A DNA stretch of 64,000 nucleotides from Winogradskya consettensis (GCF_018332715.1 NZ_BOQP01000008.1:647900-711899), one strand, 5' to 3'; positions 43,720 to 53,531 are shown, counted from the first letter of the stretch. Notes: generated by a model from the sequence alone, not told the origin. A program made the numbers and translations.

Positions 43720-46700
43720 ATGAGTTCAGTGAGCGGACAGGTTCGTGAGGCGGTGCGGCGTGGTGACCTCGTCTGGCTCTCCGCGCACCTCGGCGTGCCG
43801 GAGTGCACTCCGGCCGTCCTGAAGCTGCTCGTCCGTCACGACGACCCGCGGCTGCGGCACTGGGGCCTGGAACGGCTCGCCGCGCGGATCGCCACGTCCC
43901 GGGTCGAGGAGTCCGAGCGGGCCGAACTCGCGGGGTTCCTCCCGCAACAGCTGGACGGGCCGCCCGAGACAGCGCTCGTCCTGGCCCACATCCACCAGGT
44001 GCTCTGGCGGCACGTCCCGCAGCAGCGCCGACCCCAGTGGCGCGCCGCCGGGCTCCCGGCCCGTGTGCAGATCGCCTGGCTGCGGGCCGAGCTCCTCAAC
44101 CAGCCGGAGAGCGTACGCACCGAACCGGTGGGTGAGCTGCTCTACCAGGCCGTCGCAGGGCTCACCGCCGCAGACGCCGCTCACCCCGACGACCTGGTCC
44201 GTGAGCTGGCGGCGAGCAGCGACCAGGTGATGAGGGACGCCGCACTGCGGCTGGCCCGCGAGGGGCTTCACGCCGCGCTACTGGCCCCCGCCCGGGCTCG
44301 CGAGCACATCGGCCGGCTGCTCGACTCCCCGCATGCCGGTGTGGCCGTCGCGGCGTTGCGGGAGCTCGCCGAGCCGTGGGCCGCGTTCGCTCCGTTCCCC
44401 CGGGAGCGCCTGATGCCGTTCCTCCGCGCGACGGAGCCGGCAGTGGACCTCGCCGGGATCGATGCCGCGGTGACGGTCGCGGCCCGGCATGGTCACGGCG
44501 ATCTTCTGCGGGACATCGTCGTGGACGACGCGGTACCGCCGCGGTCCCGGCAGACAGCGTTGCAGGTGCTCGGGGAGACGGCTGCCCGCGACGACATTCC
44601 CGCCGTCCTGGCCATCGCGGCCACGGACCCGCTGCTGTACGGGCGATCGGCGATCGCATGCCTGCGGTCGATGCACCGCCGGGGCCTGTTCCCGAGCGGC
44701 GACGACGCGGCATTGATCGTGGATCTGGCGCTCGCCGATCACAGCATCACCGCGGCCGAGGCTGCCACGATCATGTTCACGTGCCGCCACGAGGCGTTCC
44801 GCGCGCTGGTGGTCGACGACGCCGCGGACGTGACGTGGCCGCGGCGCCTGGAGCTGCTGGTCGGCCTCGCACGGCAGGGCAGCGGCGACCTTCCGGCCGG
44901 CGAAACGGTCACAAGGCTGCTCCCGGCGGCGTCGCGCCCGGAGCCCTTCCTGGCCGCGATCCGGGCGCTGCGCCATCTCCCGGCCGAGGCGGCGGTCATC
45001 GACGTGTTGCCACGATCTCCCGCGGCGGCGCTGGACGCTCTCGAGGCCATCGGCGGCCGGTTGACCGTTGCGGCGCTGGAGGACGGGCTCGGTACGGTCA
45101 TCGCGCCGCACCTGCGTACCGTACGCAACCGCGCCCTTGAACTGCTGTGGCATCTCACCGACGATCCTGACCGGCGGCGAACGATCCTCGCCCGCCTCAA
45201 CCCCCGCGATCTTCCCCGGCGCATCGCGACGGACCTCGGCGCGGCCGACCGCGGGGAACTGGCCGTGCTGAGCGCCGGGTTCGATCCCGCCAGCCCCGCG
45301 GAGGCGCTGATCGCGCTCGCCCGCAACGGCGACGCCGCCACCCTGGAAACCATCGCCGAGCTTCTGCTGCGCATCGTGGCGGACCTCGCGGCGTCCGACG
45401 AGCCCGGCGACCCCGACGAGGTCGTGTCGGCCATTCAGGCGCTGGGCGCCCGTCTCCACCAGCGCGGAAAGCTCCGGCCGTTCTGCCTGCGCGAGGCGGG
45501 CACCGCCAAAGAAGCGGGCCATGCACTCGTCGCGACCATCGTGCTCGACCTGCTCGACCGCCCGGGGTTGTCCCCCGGCGAGCAGGCGGTCCTGCTCGCC
45601 ATGCTGCAGCAGGCCCCGTACGCCGGAACGCGCGCCCGGGTCCACCGGCTGCTGCGTCACCGCGACCGCCACGTCCGCAAGCAGGTCATCGCCCTGCTGG
45701 CCGCCGACACCACCGGTGACGACGCCGAGGCGCTGTCGGCGAGCCTCATCGTGCTGACCGCCGCCCGCGACGCGCAGACTGTCCGGCAGGCGCTGCTCGC
45801 GCTCGGTCATGTTCAGGCCCACTGGGCTGCACCCGCGATCGCGAAGTGTCTCGGGCATCCCACCATGAACGTCAAGAAGACCGCCGCCTCGGTCCTGGTT
45901 CACACAGGTACGCCGGCCGTCGTGCCCGAGCTGCTGTTCTGGCTCGGCAACCACGACAACCCGGGCCTGCGCGCCACCCTCATCGAGGCACTCCACGCGG
46001 TCCTCGGCGACTCCTGTGCCGCCACCGTGCTGGCCGCCGCCGAACAGGCCCCCGACGACCGGACCCGCGAGCTGCTGCTCGACGGGCTCGGCTGCACGCT
46101 GTCGGCTCGATCGGTCAACGCCCTCGCCGAGCAGGGCTCACCGATCGCACCCGCCCTGCTCACGCTGATCGCCGCGGGCCGGATCCGGCTCGGCTCCGGG
46201 GACGTCGAGGATCTCGCAGCGCAGCTGACGGCGTACGGCATCACTGCACCGGCCGGACGGGACCCCGCTCCCGGCAACCGGAGCGACCACGATGTCGACG
46301 CCCTCGCCCTGGACGGCTGGGACACCGAGATCGCCCGGCGTGTCATGGACCATCCGCTGAGCGCCGGCCAACTCACCCGGCTCCGGCCGATGCTCGCCGA
46401 CTGGCTCGACCTGGCCGAGGTCGCCCCGGCAGCCCTCCGGTTCGCTCTGCGGATCTGCCCCGCGCCGTGGCCGGCCCACGAGATCAACGCCTTCACCCGG
46501 GCGGCCCGCACGCTTGTCGACGGCCTGGCCGGCGCCACCGGCGACGATCGCGACGATCTCCTCGCCGTCCTCGAAGCCGTCGCACCGGGCCTCGACGCCC
46601 AGGCCCTCGACATCGTCACCCGCATCCGGGCCCTCCCGCCCACCGCCGCCGGACGCCGCTCGACGCTGCCGTTGCTCCGCCGATGCGGCGCGGTCCTGAC

Positions 46701-48123
46701 CCGCGCCGACCTCGAGCACGCACTGACCGCAGCCCGGCTCGGCCCCGACCCCTGGCTCGCCGAACCCGCCCTGCTCCGCGACGCCTTCGCCGTCACCACG
46801 ACGACTTCCCGGGAGCACCTCAACGCACTCATCGAAGCATTCCCGTCGACCAGCCAGGACGAACGGGCCGCGCTCCTCGACCGCATGGAGGCCCTGCAGC
46901 CCCTCGACGCACCGGCGTGGACGATCACCGAGAACACCCATCTGCCCACCGACGTCCCACGAACACCACAGGACGGTGACCTGGACCAGCCCCGCTCAGC
47001 CGCGCAACGCGAACGGCTACTCACCGCTCTCGACGCGCCCGAGGCGGACCGGCGCAACGCGGCGGCCGCAGCGCTGCGGGACTGGCCCGAGCCGGAGACC
47101 ACGCAGGCCGTGCTCCGCGCGTTCCTGCACGGACGCGCCGAGGTGACGATCACCCCGGGCCTGGCCCACGCCCTGACCACCATGGACGAAACCGAGCTAC
47201 GAGCGGGCGACGCCGTCCAGGAACGAGTGGCCCGCGCCGCGTTCCACCTCGACCCCGCCGGCCTGCAGCGGCTGCTCCCGTTGCTGCTGGAATGGTGGGA
47301 ACACGGCGATCCCGCAACACAGGCATCAGCCGGACGCACGCTGCGCCAGTTCCCGGAACTCGCCGACACCATCGCCGAGAGCCTCCGCAGCCGCCTCGAC
47401 GCCGGAGCGTGGGGGCTGCTCGACCTCATCATCGGCCGCAGCCTGCTCCGCACCCCCGCCCTGACCGAAACCTGCCGGCGCCTGCACGCCGAAGGACGCG
47501 ACGACCTCGCCGAGAAAATCATCCTCGTGGACGGCCCTCTCGCGGGCAGCAAGGTCGCCGCACTCCAGGAGCGACCCCAGGCCGACGCGGTGAGCCGCGA
47601 ACCGTCCCGGCCCGAGCTGATCACCCTGATCCACACCGGTCACCCGGACCAGATCCGCCGCGCGCTCACCACCCTCGCCGAAACCCTCGAGGACACCAAC
47701 GCGGCACAGGACCCCGAGCTGGAGGACCTGCTGGCCGAGCTCCTGCACCACCGCGAGTCCCGGATCCGCCTGCACGCCCACCGCATCGGCCGCAAGCTCC
47801 TGGACCGCCCGACCTACCTACGGCACACCGCGATCCTGCTCGACGACGCCGAACCCGACGTGGTCCGCTCAGCGATCAGCACCGTCGGGCATGCCGCCTA
47901 CGAGCCCGCGATCCCCGCCGTCGTCGGCCTGCTCACGCACCCGCACTCCACCGTCCGCCGGACCGCCGCCGATGCCCTCGTCCACATCGGACCACCCGCG
48001 GCCTCCGCCCTCACGTACGCGGCCCGCCACGCCCGGCCGGACAAACGGCACCACTACAGCGAAGTGCTCAACCGGATCACAGGGCCGTGGAGTCCGGACG
48101 CAGAAGGTGCTCGAGCACCGTGA
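43720..48123 (+). CDS. Giant HEAT-repeat-like protein, unknown function
   Basis: 1467 residues, almost entirely paired helices of 30-40 residues. HEAT-like units are clear at the C-terminus (AEPDVVRSAISTVGHAAYEPAIPAVVGLLTHPHSTVRRTAADALVHIGPPAASAL) and in the middle (HRDRHVRKQVIALLAADT, HPTMNVKKTAASVLVHTGTPAVVPELLFWLGNHDNPGLRATLIEAL). There is no signal peptide, membrane helix, nuclease or ATPase motif, so it is a cytoplasmic solenoid scaffold. TACCAT ends 8 bases before ATG 43720, suggesting a leaderless transcript. The 3' end overlaps the convergent HAD gene by 47 bp. No partner genes point to its job. Confidence 0.8.
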   Translation: MSSVSGQVREAVRRGDLVWLSAHLGVPECTPAVLKLLVRHDDPRLRHWGLERLAARIATSRVEESERAELAGFLPQQLDGPPETALVLAHIHQVLWRHVPQQRRPQWRAAGLPARVQIAWLRAELLNQPESVRTEPVGELLYQAVAGLTAADAAHPDDLVRELAASSDQVMRDAALRLAREGLHAALLAPARAREHIGRLLDSPHAGVAVAALRELAEPWAAFAPFPRERLMPFLRATEPAVDLAGIDAAVTVAARHGHGDLLRDIVVDDAVPPRSRQTALQVLGETAARDDIPAVLAIAATDPLLYGRSAIACLRSMHRRGLFPSGDDAALIVDLALADHSITAAEAATIMFTCRHEAFRALVVDDAADVTWPRRLELLVGLARQGSGDLPAGETVTRLLPAASRPEPFLAAIRALRHLPAEAAVIDVLPRSPAAALDALEAIGGRLTVAALEDGLGTVIAPHLRTVRNRALELLWHLTDDPDRRRTILARLNPRDLPRRIATDLGAADRGELAVLSAGFDPASPAEALIALARNGDAATLETIAELLLRIVADLAASDEPGDPDEVVSAIQALGARLHQRGKLRPFCLREAGTAKEAGHALVATIVLDLLDRPGLSPGEQAVLLAMLQQAPYAGTRARVHRLLRHRDRHVRKQVIALLAADTTGDDAEALSASLIVLTAARDAQTVRQALLALGHVQAHWAAPAIAKCLGHPTMNVKKTAASVLVHTGTPAVVPELLFWLGNHDNPGLRATLIEALHAVLGDSCAATVLAAAEQAPDDRTRELLLDGLGCTLSARSVNALAEQGSPIAPALLTLIAAGRIRLGSGDVEDLAAQLTAYGITAPAGRDPAPGNRSDHDVDALALDGWDTEIARRVMDHPLSAGQLTRLRPMLADWLDLAEVAPAALRFALRICPAPWPAHEINAFTRAARTLVDGLAGATGDDRDDLLAVLEAVAPGLDAQALDIVTRIRALPPTAAGRRSTLPLLRRCGAVLTRADLEHALTAARLGPDPWLAEPALLRDAFAVTTTTSREHLNALIEAFPSTSQDERAALLDRMEALQPLDAPAWTITENTHLPTDVPRTPQDGDLDQPRSAAQRERLLTALDAPEADRRNAAAAALRDWPEPETTQAVLRAFLHGRAEVTITPGLAHALTTMDETELRAGDAVQERVARAAFHLDPAGLQRLLPLLLEWWEHGDPATQASAGRTLRQFPELADTIAESLRSRLDAGAWGLLDLIIGRSLLRTPALTETCRRLHAEGRDDLAEKIILVDGPLAGSKVAALQERPQADAVSREPSRPELITLIHTGHPDQIRRALTTLAETLEDTNAAQDPELEDLLAELLHHRESRIRLHAHRIGRKLLDRPTYLRHTAILLDDAEPDVVRSAISTVGHAAYEPAIPAVVGLLTHPHSTVRRTAADALVHIGPPAASALTYAARHARPDKRHHYSEVLNRITGPWSPDAEGARAP

Positions 48124-48940
48124 CCACGCCGTGGTCGCGGTGCGAAGGGGCGCGGTAGCGGGCGCGGCGCAGGACCTCCGGGTGGGCGTCGGCCATGGCG
48201 AACGACAGGTCCGCCGCGTCGAGCATCTCGAGGTCGTTGAGGTAGTCGCCGAACACCGCCGTCTGTGCCGCCGTGATGCCCAGCTCGGCCTGGAGCCGGC
48301 GAACGGCGGCACCCTTGTCGGCGGACGCGCTCATCAGGTCGATCCAGTGCGGCCCGGACACCACGACGCGGTGCGTGCCGTCGTGGAAGCGGGCGAGGTG
48401 CGGCGCGGTGTCGCGCTCGGCGTTCCCGAAGTCGTAGACCGCGATCTTCAGCACGTCGTCCCCGATGGCGAGCAGATCGGCAACCGGTTGCAACGCGGCG
48501 TAGTACCGTTCGGCCTCGTCCAGGAACGGCCGGTCGGTGCGCTCGATGTAGGCGGACCGCTTCCCGCAGACCACAACACCGAGGTCGGCACCGGCCTCTG
48601 CCAGGGCACGCAGGGCGAGGACCACTGACCGTACGAAATCGGCGCCCAGTATGTCGGAACTCAGCTCGACCCCGTCGCGGACCACGTAACTGCCGTTCTC
48701 CGCGATGATCGGCATCCCTTCCGCAGCATGCGCGACGTCGCGCAGCAGCGTCGCGTACTGCCGGCCACTCGCCGGGACGAAGACCACACCCCGCTCCCGC
48801 ATCCGGTCGAGCAGCGGCCACAACCCGTCCGGCACCCGCCCGTGCTCGTCGAGCAGCGTCCCGTCCATGTCCGCGACCACCAGCCGCAGATCGGCCGGCC
48901 CGTCCGGCAGAGCGTCGGCCGTCGTCACTGCTGCGGTCAT
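48077..48940 (-). CDS. HAD-superfamily Cof-type phosphatase
   Basis: 287 residues, with GGGGAG just before ATG 48940. HAD motifs are in order: VVADMDGTLLD (nucleophile and acid Asp), VFVPASGR (motif II), Lys in SADKGAAVRRLQ (motif III) and FGDYLNDLEML (motif IV). The large C2B cap between motifs II and III, with NGSYV, places it with Cof/YidA sugar-phosphate phosphatases. Substrate specificity is broad in this group. Its stop lies inside the end of the convergent HEAT-like gene. Confidence 0.92.
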   Translation of the reverse strand: MTAAVTTADALPDGPADLRLVVADMDGTLLDEHGRVPDGLWPLLDRMRERGVVFVPASGRQYATLLRDVAHAAEGMPIIAENGSYVVRDGVELSSDILGADFVRSVVLALRALAEAGADLGVVVCGKRSAYIERTDRPFLDEAERYYAALQPVADLLAIGDDVLKIAVYDFGNAERDTAPHLARFHDGTHRVVVSGPHWIDLMSASADKGAAVRRLQAELGITAAQTAVFGDYLNDLEMLDAADLSFAMADAHPEVLRRARYRAPSHRDHGVVTVLEHLLRPDSTAL

Positions 48941-49137
48941 GAACTCCCCTTACCGAGCCGGCCCACCAGAATCCCCGACGCTACTGACCGGCCCTCTGCC
49001 CACCGTCGCCGCATCGCCAACAGGTGAGCCACGCCGCACCCGCTATATCGTCCTAGGTTGCTGGGATGAAAACCCGTCCAGTGAAAAGGAAGTCGCGCTC
49101 CATAACCTCGACGGCACCACGAGATCAGGAGTTATCG

Positions 49138-49524
49138 ATGAAAAAACGCGCATTCGGCGTAGCTCTGGTAGTGACCGCGAGCCTGGTGGCGGTGCCCTCG
49201 GCCGCCCAGGCGGCGTACACCTGCCAGTCCGGCGAAGTCTGCATCTTCCAGGACTACGACCTCAAGGGCTCGGTCCTCATCATCTACAGCGGAACGCACA
49301 ACTTCACCAGCAACTGGGTGTTCGCCAACGGCGATCCCGTCAACGACAACGCGTCGTCGATCATCAACCGGACCAGCCACGTCGCGTTCGCCTACGAGGA
49401 GTTCGACAAGCAGGGCCTCCAGATCTCCGGCATCTGGCCCAACGGCCAGATGAACTTCAAGGGGCGGGGCATCCTCCAGGAGCTCCGCAACGACAGCATG
49501 TCGTCGATCTATATCCAGCCGTAA
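49138..49524 (+). CDS. Secreted peptidase inhibitor I36 / crystallin-like protein
   Basis: 128 residues from ATG 49138, with AGGAG 7 bases upstream; the frame extends to 49066. A signal peptide (KKRAFGVALVVTASLVAVPSAAQA) is cut before AYTC. The mature protein (CQSGEVCIFQDYDLKGSVLIIYSG, then NDNASSIINRTSHVAFAYEE) has the beta/gamma-crystallin-like pattern of the SMPI metalloprotease inhibitor family I36. Two early cysteines can form the usual disulfide. Inhibitor activity is an inference from the family; many relatives are untested. Confidence 0.85.
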   Translation: MKKRAFGVALVVTASLVAVPSAAQAAYTCQSGEVCIFQDYDLKGSVLIIYSGTHNFTSNWVFANGDPVNDNASSIINRTSHVAFAYEEFDKQGLQISGIWPNGQMNFKGRGILQELRNDSMSSIYIQP

Positions 49525-49540
49525 CCCCGACGTGCGCGGG

Positions 49541-50605
49541 TCACAGGGTCGCAACCGGCAGGTACGACCCCGCACCGGACACGATGAGTGATCCCCTCCC
49601 CGCCGACGCGGGATTGCGCCTACGGTGCGCGGTCGACCCCCGGACCACCAGCCGCACCGGCAGCGCATCGGTGGCGGCAGATCCGGACCCGTCAAGCAGA
49701 CCCAGCAGATTGTGTACGCCCAGAGCGCCCATCGCCCGCAACGGCGACGCCACCGTCGTGAGCCCGGGCGTGATCAGCGCGGAGGCGGCGACGTTGCCGA
49801 AGCCGACCACGCTCACCTCCTGCGGCACGAGGATCCCCCGCGCGGTCAGGGCCCGGATCAGCCCGATCGCGATCAGGTCGTCATAGGCGATGACCGCTGT
49901 CGTGGGCCGCCGCAGCAGCTCCCCCGCCGCGGTCATCCCCCCGGCGATCGTCGCGGGGAACGGCCCGATGCGCCGTGACTGCACGCCGTACTCGCAGCCT
50001 GCCTGGCGCAGGCCCCGCCGGCGCATGCCGTCCGCCCACGCGTCGGCCGGCCCCGCGACGTAGGTCACCATCTCGTGGCCGAGCTCGGCGAGGTGGGCCA
50101 TCAGCCGCCGCATCCCGTCCGCGATGTCCGGGACCACGCTCGGCAGCCCGTCCAGCATCCGGTCGAGCAGGACCGCCGGGCGCTGGGCCACCAGCGAGCG
50201 CAGCGCGGTGTCGGGTGCGTGCGGCGCGGCGACCACCGCGCCGTCGACCGTGGACAGTGCCCGTTCGAGGGCTTCGCGCTGCGGCACGCCGTCGTCCTGG
50301 GCGTCGGACACGACCGTCGTGAATCCCGCGGCGCCCGCGGCCTCCTGGGCACCGCGCAGCAGCTCGGCGGTGGCCGGGTCGGTCACGTCGGTGACGATCA
50401 GGGCGATCATCGAGGTACGCCCGGTGGCCGTCGCCCGCGCCACGGGGTTCGTCCGGTAGCCGAGCTCGGTGGCGGCGGCCCGGATCCGGTCGGCGGTGCC
50501 CGCGGCGACCCGTCCCGGGCGGGAGAAGGCGCGCGAGACAGTGGACGCCGCCACACCGGCCCGGCGGGCGACGTCGTAGATCGTGGGCGCCCGATTTCCG
50601 GCCAT
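49541..50605 (-). CDS. LacI family transcriptional regulator
   Basis: 354 residues. The N-terminal HTH and hinge (TIYDVARRAGVAASTVSRAFSRPGRVAAGTADRIRAAATELGYRTNPVARATATGRT) are complete, followed by a periplasmic-binding-protein-like sugar sensor (MIALIVTDVTDPATAELLRG ... VIAYDDLIAIGLIRAL). The TAACCT box shortly before the ATG suggests a leaderless start. No sugar catabolic gene is adjacent: neighbours are the I36 protein (convergent) and nhaA. The target is unknown and probably distant. Confidence 0.92.
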   Translation of the reverse strand: MAGNRAPTIYDVARRAGVAASTVSRAFSRPGRVAAGTADRIRAAATELGYRTNPVARATATGRTSMIALIVTDVTDPATAELLRGAQEAAGAAGFTTVVSDAQDDGVPQREALERALSTVDGAVVAAPHAPDTALRSLVAQRPAVLLDRMLDGLPSVVPDIADGMRRLMAHLAELGHEMVTYVAGPADAWADGMRRRGLRQAGCEYGVQSRRIGPFPATIAGGMTAAGELLRRPTTAVIAYDDLIAIGLIRALTARGILVPQEVSVVGFGNVAASALITPGLTTVASPLRAMGALGVHNLLGLLDGSGSAATDALPVRLVVRGSTAHRRRNPASAGRGSLIVSGAGSYLPVATL

Positions 50606-50636
50606 CGCGCTCAGGTTATCCCTCGAAAGGCGCTGT

Positions 50637-52514
50637 TCAGGGCACTTTTGGCGACAACGAGCTGCGGATCCGGGCGGCCTTCACGGCTTCCTTGAGGGTG
50701 GCGACGTCGTACGCGCCGTAGTGGCGCCGCCCGTTGATGAAGAACGTCGGGGTGCCCGAGACCCCGCTCAGGTCGGCGGAGTCGACGTCCTGGGCGACGC
50801 GCTCGGCGTACGTGTGGTCCATCAGCTCGTCGTGGAAACGGTCGACGTCGAGGCCGAGCTGGTCGGCGTACCGAAGAATGTCCATGATCCGCAGGTGGTC
50901 CTGATGGTCGAGCATCAGGTCGTGCATCTCCCAGAACTTGCCCTTCTCCGCGGCGGCCTCCGCGGCCTCGGCGGCGAGCTGGGCGAGGGGGTGCACGTCG
51001 GTCAGCGGCAGGTGGCGCCAGACGTAGCGCAGGTCGGCGTCGACGATCAGGGCGCGGGCGGCGGGCTCGGCCTGGCCGCAGTACGGGCACTGGAAGTCGC
51101 CGTACTCGACCACGGTGACGCTCGCGTCGAGCGGGCCCCGGCAGTGGTCGCGCTCCGGATCGACCTCGGGGATGAGATCGATGATGCCCTCGGTGTCGCC
51201 GAGCAGCGCCCGCGCCCGCCGCTGCTTCGGCAGCAGCCGGGTGGCCCGGAAGACCGCCCAGGTCAGCACCGAGGCCCCGGCCGCCGCGGTGAGCACGCCG
51301 ATCTTCGCCTCGGCGAGCTCGGGGCCCTCGAAGGCGAGCGCCGCGATGAGCAGGGACACGGTGAACCCGATGCCGGCGATGGTGCCGCTGCCGAGCACGG
51401 AGGCCCAGCCGACCCCCGGCCGGATCCGGCCCCTGCTCATCCAGGTCAGCGCGGCGGAGACCCCGACGACGGCGATCGGTTTCCCGACGAGATAACCCAG
51501 GATCACCCCCCAGGTCACCGGCGAGGTGTACGCCCGGACGAGAAAACCCCCGTCGACAGTGATCCCCGCGTTGGCCAGGCCGAACAGTGGAACGATCACG
51601 TAACTGGACCACGGATGGAACCGCCGCTGCAGCCGGTCGTTCGGCGACAGGGTCTCGATGACCCCGATCGCGGCGGAACGGGCGATCTCCGGGGTCGGCT
51701 GCTCGCGGAACAGCTTGAACAGCCCGCTGGCCTCCTCGAGGCGTTCCCGGGCCGGGGTGTACGCGACCGCGGTGAGCCCCATCGCGAGCCCGGCCACCAC
51801 GGGGTCGACGCCGCTGGCCAGCATCGCCGCCCACAGCACGATGCCGACGAGCGCGTACACAACGCTGCGTTTGACCCGGAACACCCGCAGCGAGACGAAG
51901 ACGCCGAAGGTGACCACGGCAACGGCCAGCGGCATGAACTCGATGTCCTCGCTGTAGACCAGCGCGATGACCACGAGGGCCACCAGGTCGTCGACGACGA
52001 AGACGGTGAGCAGGAAGACGCGTACCTGGTCGGGCACGCCCCTGCCGAGCAGCGCGACCAGGCCGAGGGCCAGCGCGGTGTCGGTGGACATGGCCACACC
52101 CCAGCCGTGCGCGCCGGGCCCGCCCGCGGTGACCGCGAGGTAGATCAGCACCGGGATCAGCATGCCGACCAGCCCGGCCAGGGCGGGGAGCACGAACCGG
52201 CGCCGCTCACGCAGATCGCCGAGGTCGAACTCGCGCCGCGCCTCCAGCCCCACGACCAGGAAGAACAGGGTCATCAGACCGCTGTTGACCCAGGTGCGCA
52301 GGTCCTCGGAGATGCCGTAGGCGCCCAGGTCCACCGAGAACTCGGTGTGCCACAGCGCTTCGTACGACCCGGTCGCGACGTTCGCCCAGACGAGGGCGAC
52401 AGCGATAGCGGTGACGAGCACCCCGGCGCTGCCGGCCTCCGTCCGCAGGAACGCGCGCAACGGAGCGCCGAGCTGCCGCGCCCACGGGGTCCGGCCCTGC
52501 ATCGCGTTGCTCAC
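50637..52514 (-). CDS. nhaA: NhaA Na+/H+ antiporter fused to a DsbA-like thioredoxin domain
   Basis: About 625 residues. The first 420 are NhaA: about 11-12 helices with VNSGLMTLFFLVVGLEARREF, STDTALALGLVALLG and the ion-binding Asp pair FVVDDLVALVVIA. The last 190 are a thioredoxin/DsbA fold with CPYC (VVEYGDFQCPYCGQAEPAARAL) and the cis-Pro loop SGTPTFFINGRRHYG. Such fusions occur in several actinobacterial NhaA proteins. The thioredoxin domain probably faces the cytoplasm or outer side depending on helix number. GTG 52514 is taken as start; TTG 52550 and ATG 52502 are also in frame, and none has a clear ribosome site. Confidence 0.9.
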   Translation of the reverse strand: MSNAMQGRTPWARQLGAPLRAFLRTEAGSAGVLVTAIAVALVWANVATGSYEALWHTEFSVDLGAYGISEDLRTWVNSGLMTLFFLVVGLEARREFDLGDLRERRRFVLPALAGLVGMLIPVLIYLAVTAGGPGAHGWGVAMSTDTALALGLVALLGRGVPDQVRVFLLTVFVVDDLVALVVIALVYSEDIEFMPLAVAVVTFGVFVSLRVFRVKRSVVYALVGIVLWAAMLASGVDPVVAGLAMGLTAVAYTPARERLEEASGLFKLFREQPTPEIARSAAIGVIETLSPNDRLQRRFHPWSSYVIVPLFGLANAGITVDGGFLVRAYTSPVTWGVILGYLVGKPIAVVGVSAALTWMSRGRIRPGVGWASVLGSGTIAGIGFTVSLLIAALAFEGPELAEAKIGVLTAAAGASVLTWAVFRATRLLPKQRRARALLGDTEGIIDLIPEVDPERDHCRGPLDASVTVVEYGDFQCPYCGQAEPAARALIVDADLRYVWRHLPLTDVHPLAQLAAEAAEAAAEKGKFWEMHDLMLDHQDHLRIMDILRYADQLGLDVDRFHDELMDHTYAERVAQDVDSADLSGVSGTPTFFINGRRHYGAYDVATLKEAVKAARIRSSLSPKVP

Positions 52515-52567
52515 GGGGGTAAGCGTGCTGATCAACGCCGCACCGCGCAAGATCGACGGCCGGTGGA

Positions 52568-52765
52568 TCAGCCGGCGCTGCCCTCCACGGGCGCCGGGGC
52601 GCCGGGGGCCGGAACGCGGGGGGCCGCAGCGGGCTGCGTCTCGAACGGGTGACGCAGGCGCGCCATGTTCTCGTCGCTGTGGTCGGCCGGAGCGTTGTCC
52701 GGGGCCGCCTCGTCGCGACTGGTGTCGGCGACGAACTGCGGGTTGGAGAGGTTCTCGGGAACCAT
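52568..52765 (-). CDS. Small acidic hypothetical protein
   Basis: 65 residues from ATG 52765, with CTGGAG about 9 bases upstream. The sequence starts MVPENLSNPQFVADTSRDEA, is Asp/Ala/Pro-rich with one hydrophobic-poor helix (DENMARLRHPFETQ), and ends in a Pro/Ala tail. There is no motif or signal peptide. It lies just upstream of nhaA on the same strand and might be co-transcribed. Function unknown. Confidence 0.5.
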   Translation of the reverse strand: MVPENLSNPQFVADTSRDEAAPDNAPADHSDENMARLRHPFETQPAAAPRVPAPGAPAPVEGSAG

Positions 52766-52892
52766 GTTGTGCGGCTCCAGCTTGGGATCGGGGGCAGGGA
52801 CGGATCGGGATCTACCCAGACACCGCGGAACTATGCCGCACATCAGGCCGCACATCGGCAGGCCGGCATGCGGCAGCCGCGAACCGGCTATT

Positions 52893-53531
52893 TCACTCAG
52901 CGGCGGAGAGGTAGGACACGATCATATCGGCCAGCATCGTGCGGTAGTGCAACCGGCGGTCAGGATCGACGAGATCCCGGCCGAAAATCGCCCCGAACGT
53001 GTGCCGGTTCGCGACCCGGAACACACAAAAAGCACTGATGGCCATGTGTACGTCGAGTGCGTCGGCCCCCGCCCGGAACAGCCCCTGCCCGCGGCCGCGC
53101 TCGAGGATCTCGCCGAGCAGATCCACCGCCGGGGTGTTGAGACCGACGAGGTCGGCCTCGGGCATCCGCGCGATGTGCTCACCCCGGTGGATGTTCTCGA
53201 TGCTGACGAGCCGGATGAAGTCGGGGTTCGCCTCATGGTGGTCGAACGTCACCTCCGCGATGCGCCGGATCGCCGCCACCGGGCCGAGATGGGCGACGTC
53301 GACCTCCTGCTCGGCCGCGCGGATCCGGGCGTACGCGGCCTGCAACGCCGCCACGTACAACTGCTCCTTGCCACCGAAATAGTAGTAGATCATTCTTTTC
53401 GTCGTACGGGTACGGGCCGCGATCTCGTCCACGCGAGCCCCGGCGTACCCCTGATCGGCGAACTCGGCCGACGCGACCTCGAGGATCTCGGCCCGCGTAC
53501 GAGCGGCGTCCCGGCGGCGCCCGGTGTCCAT
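52893..53531 (-). CDS. TetR regulator of the quinate/shikimate module
   Basis: 212 residues with GGAGGAGG before ATG 53531. The HTH is standard (ARTRAEILEVASAEFADQGYAGARVDEIAARTRTTKRMIYYYFGGKEQLYVAAL), with the recognition helix at TTKRMIYYYF. The rest is a helical ligand domain. The aroE-quiC operon is divergent across 267 bp containing a 44-bp palindrome and a second, shorter palindrome. Regulators of this neighbourhood usually respond to a quinate, shikimate or protocatechuate-related compound; the ligand here is inferred. Confidence 0.88.
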   Translation of the reverse strand: MDTGRRRDAARTRAEILEVASAEFADQGYAGARVDEIAARTRTTKRMIYYYFGGKEQLYVAALQAAYARIRAAEQEVDVAHLGPVAAIRRIAEVTFDHHEANPDFIRLVSIENIHRGEHIARMPEADLVGLNTPAVDLLGEILERGRGQGLFRAGADALDVHMAISAFCVFRVANRHTFGAIFGRDLVDPDRRLHYRTMLADMIVSYLSAAE

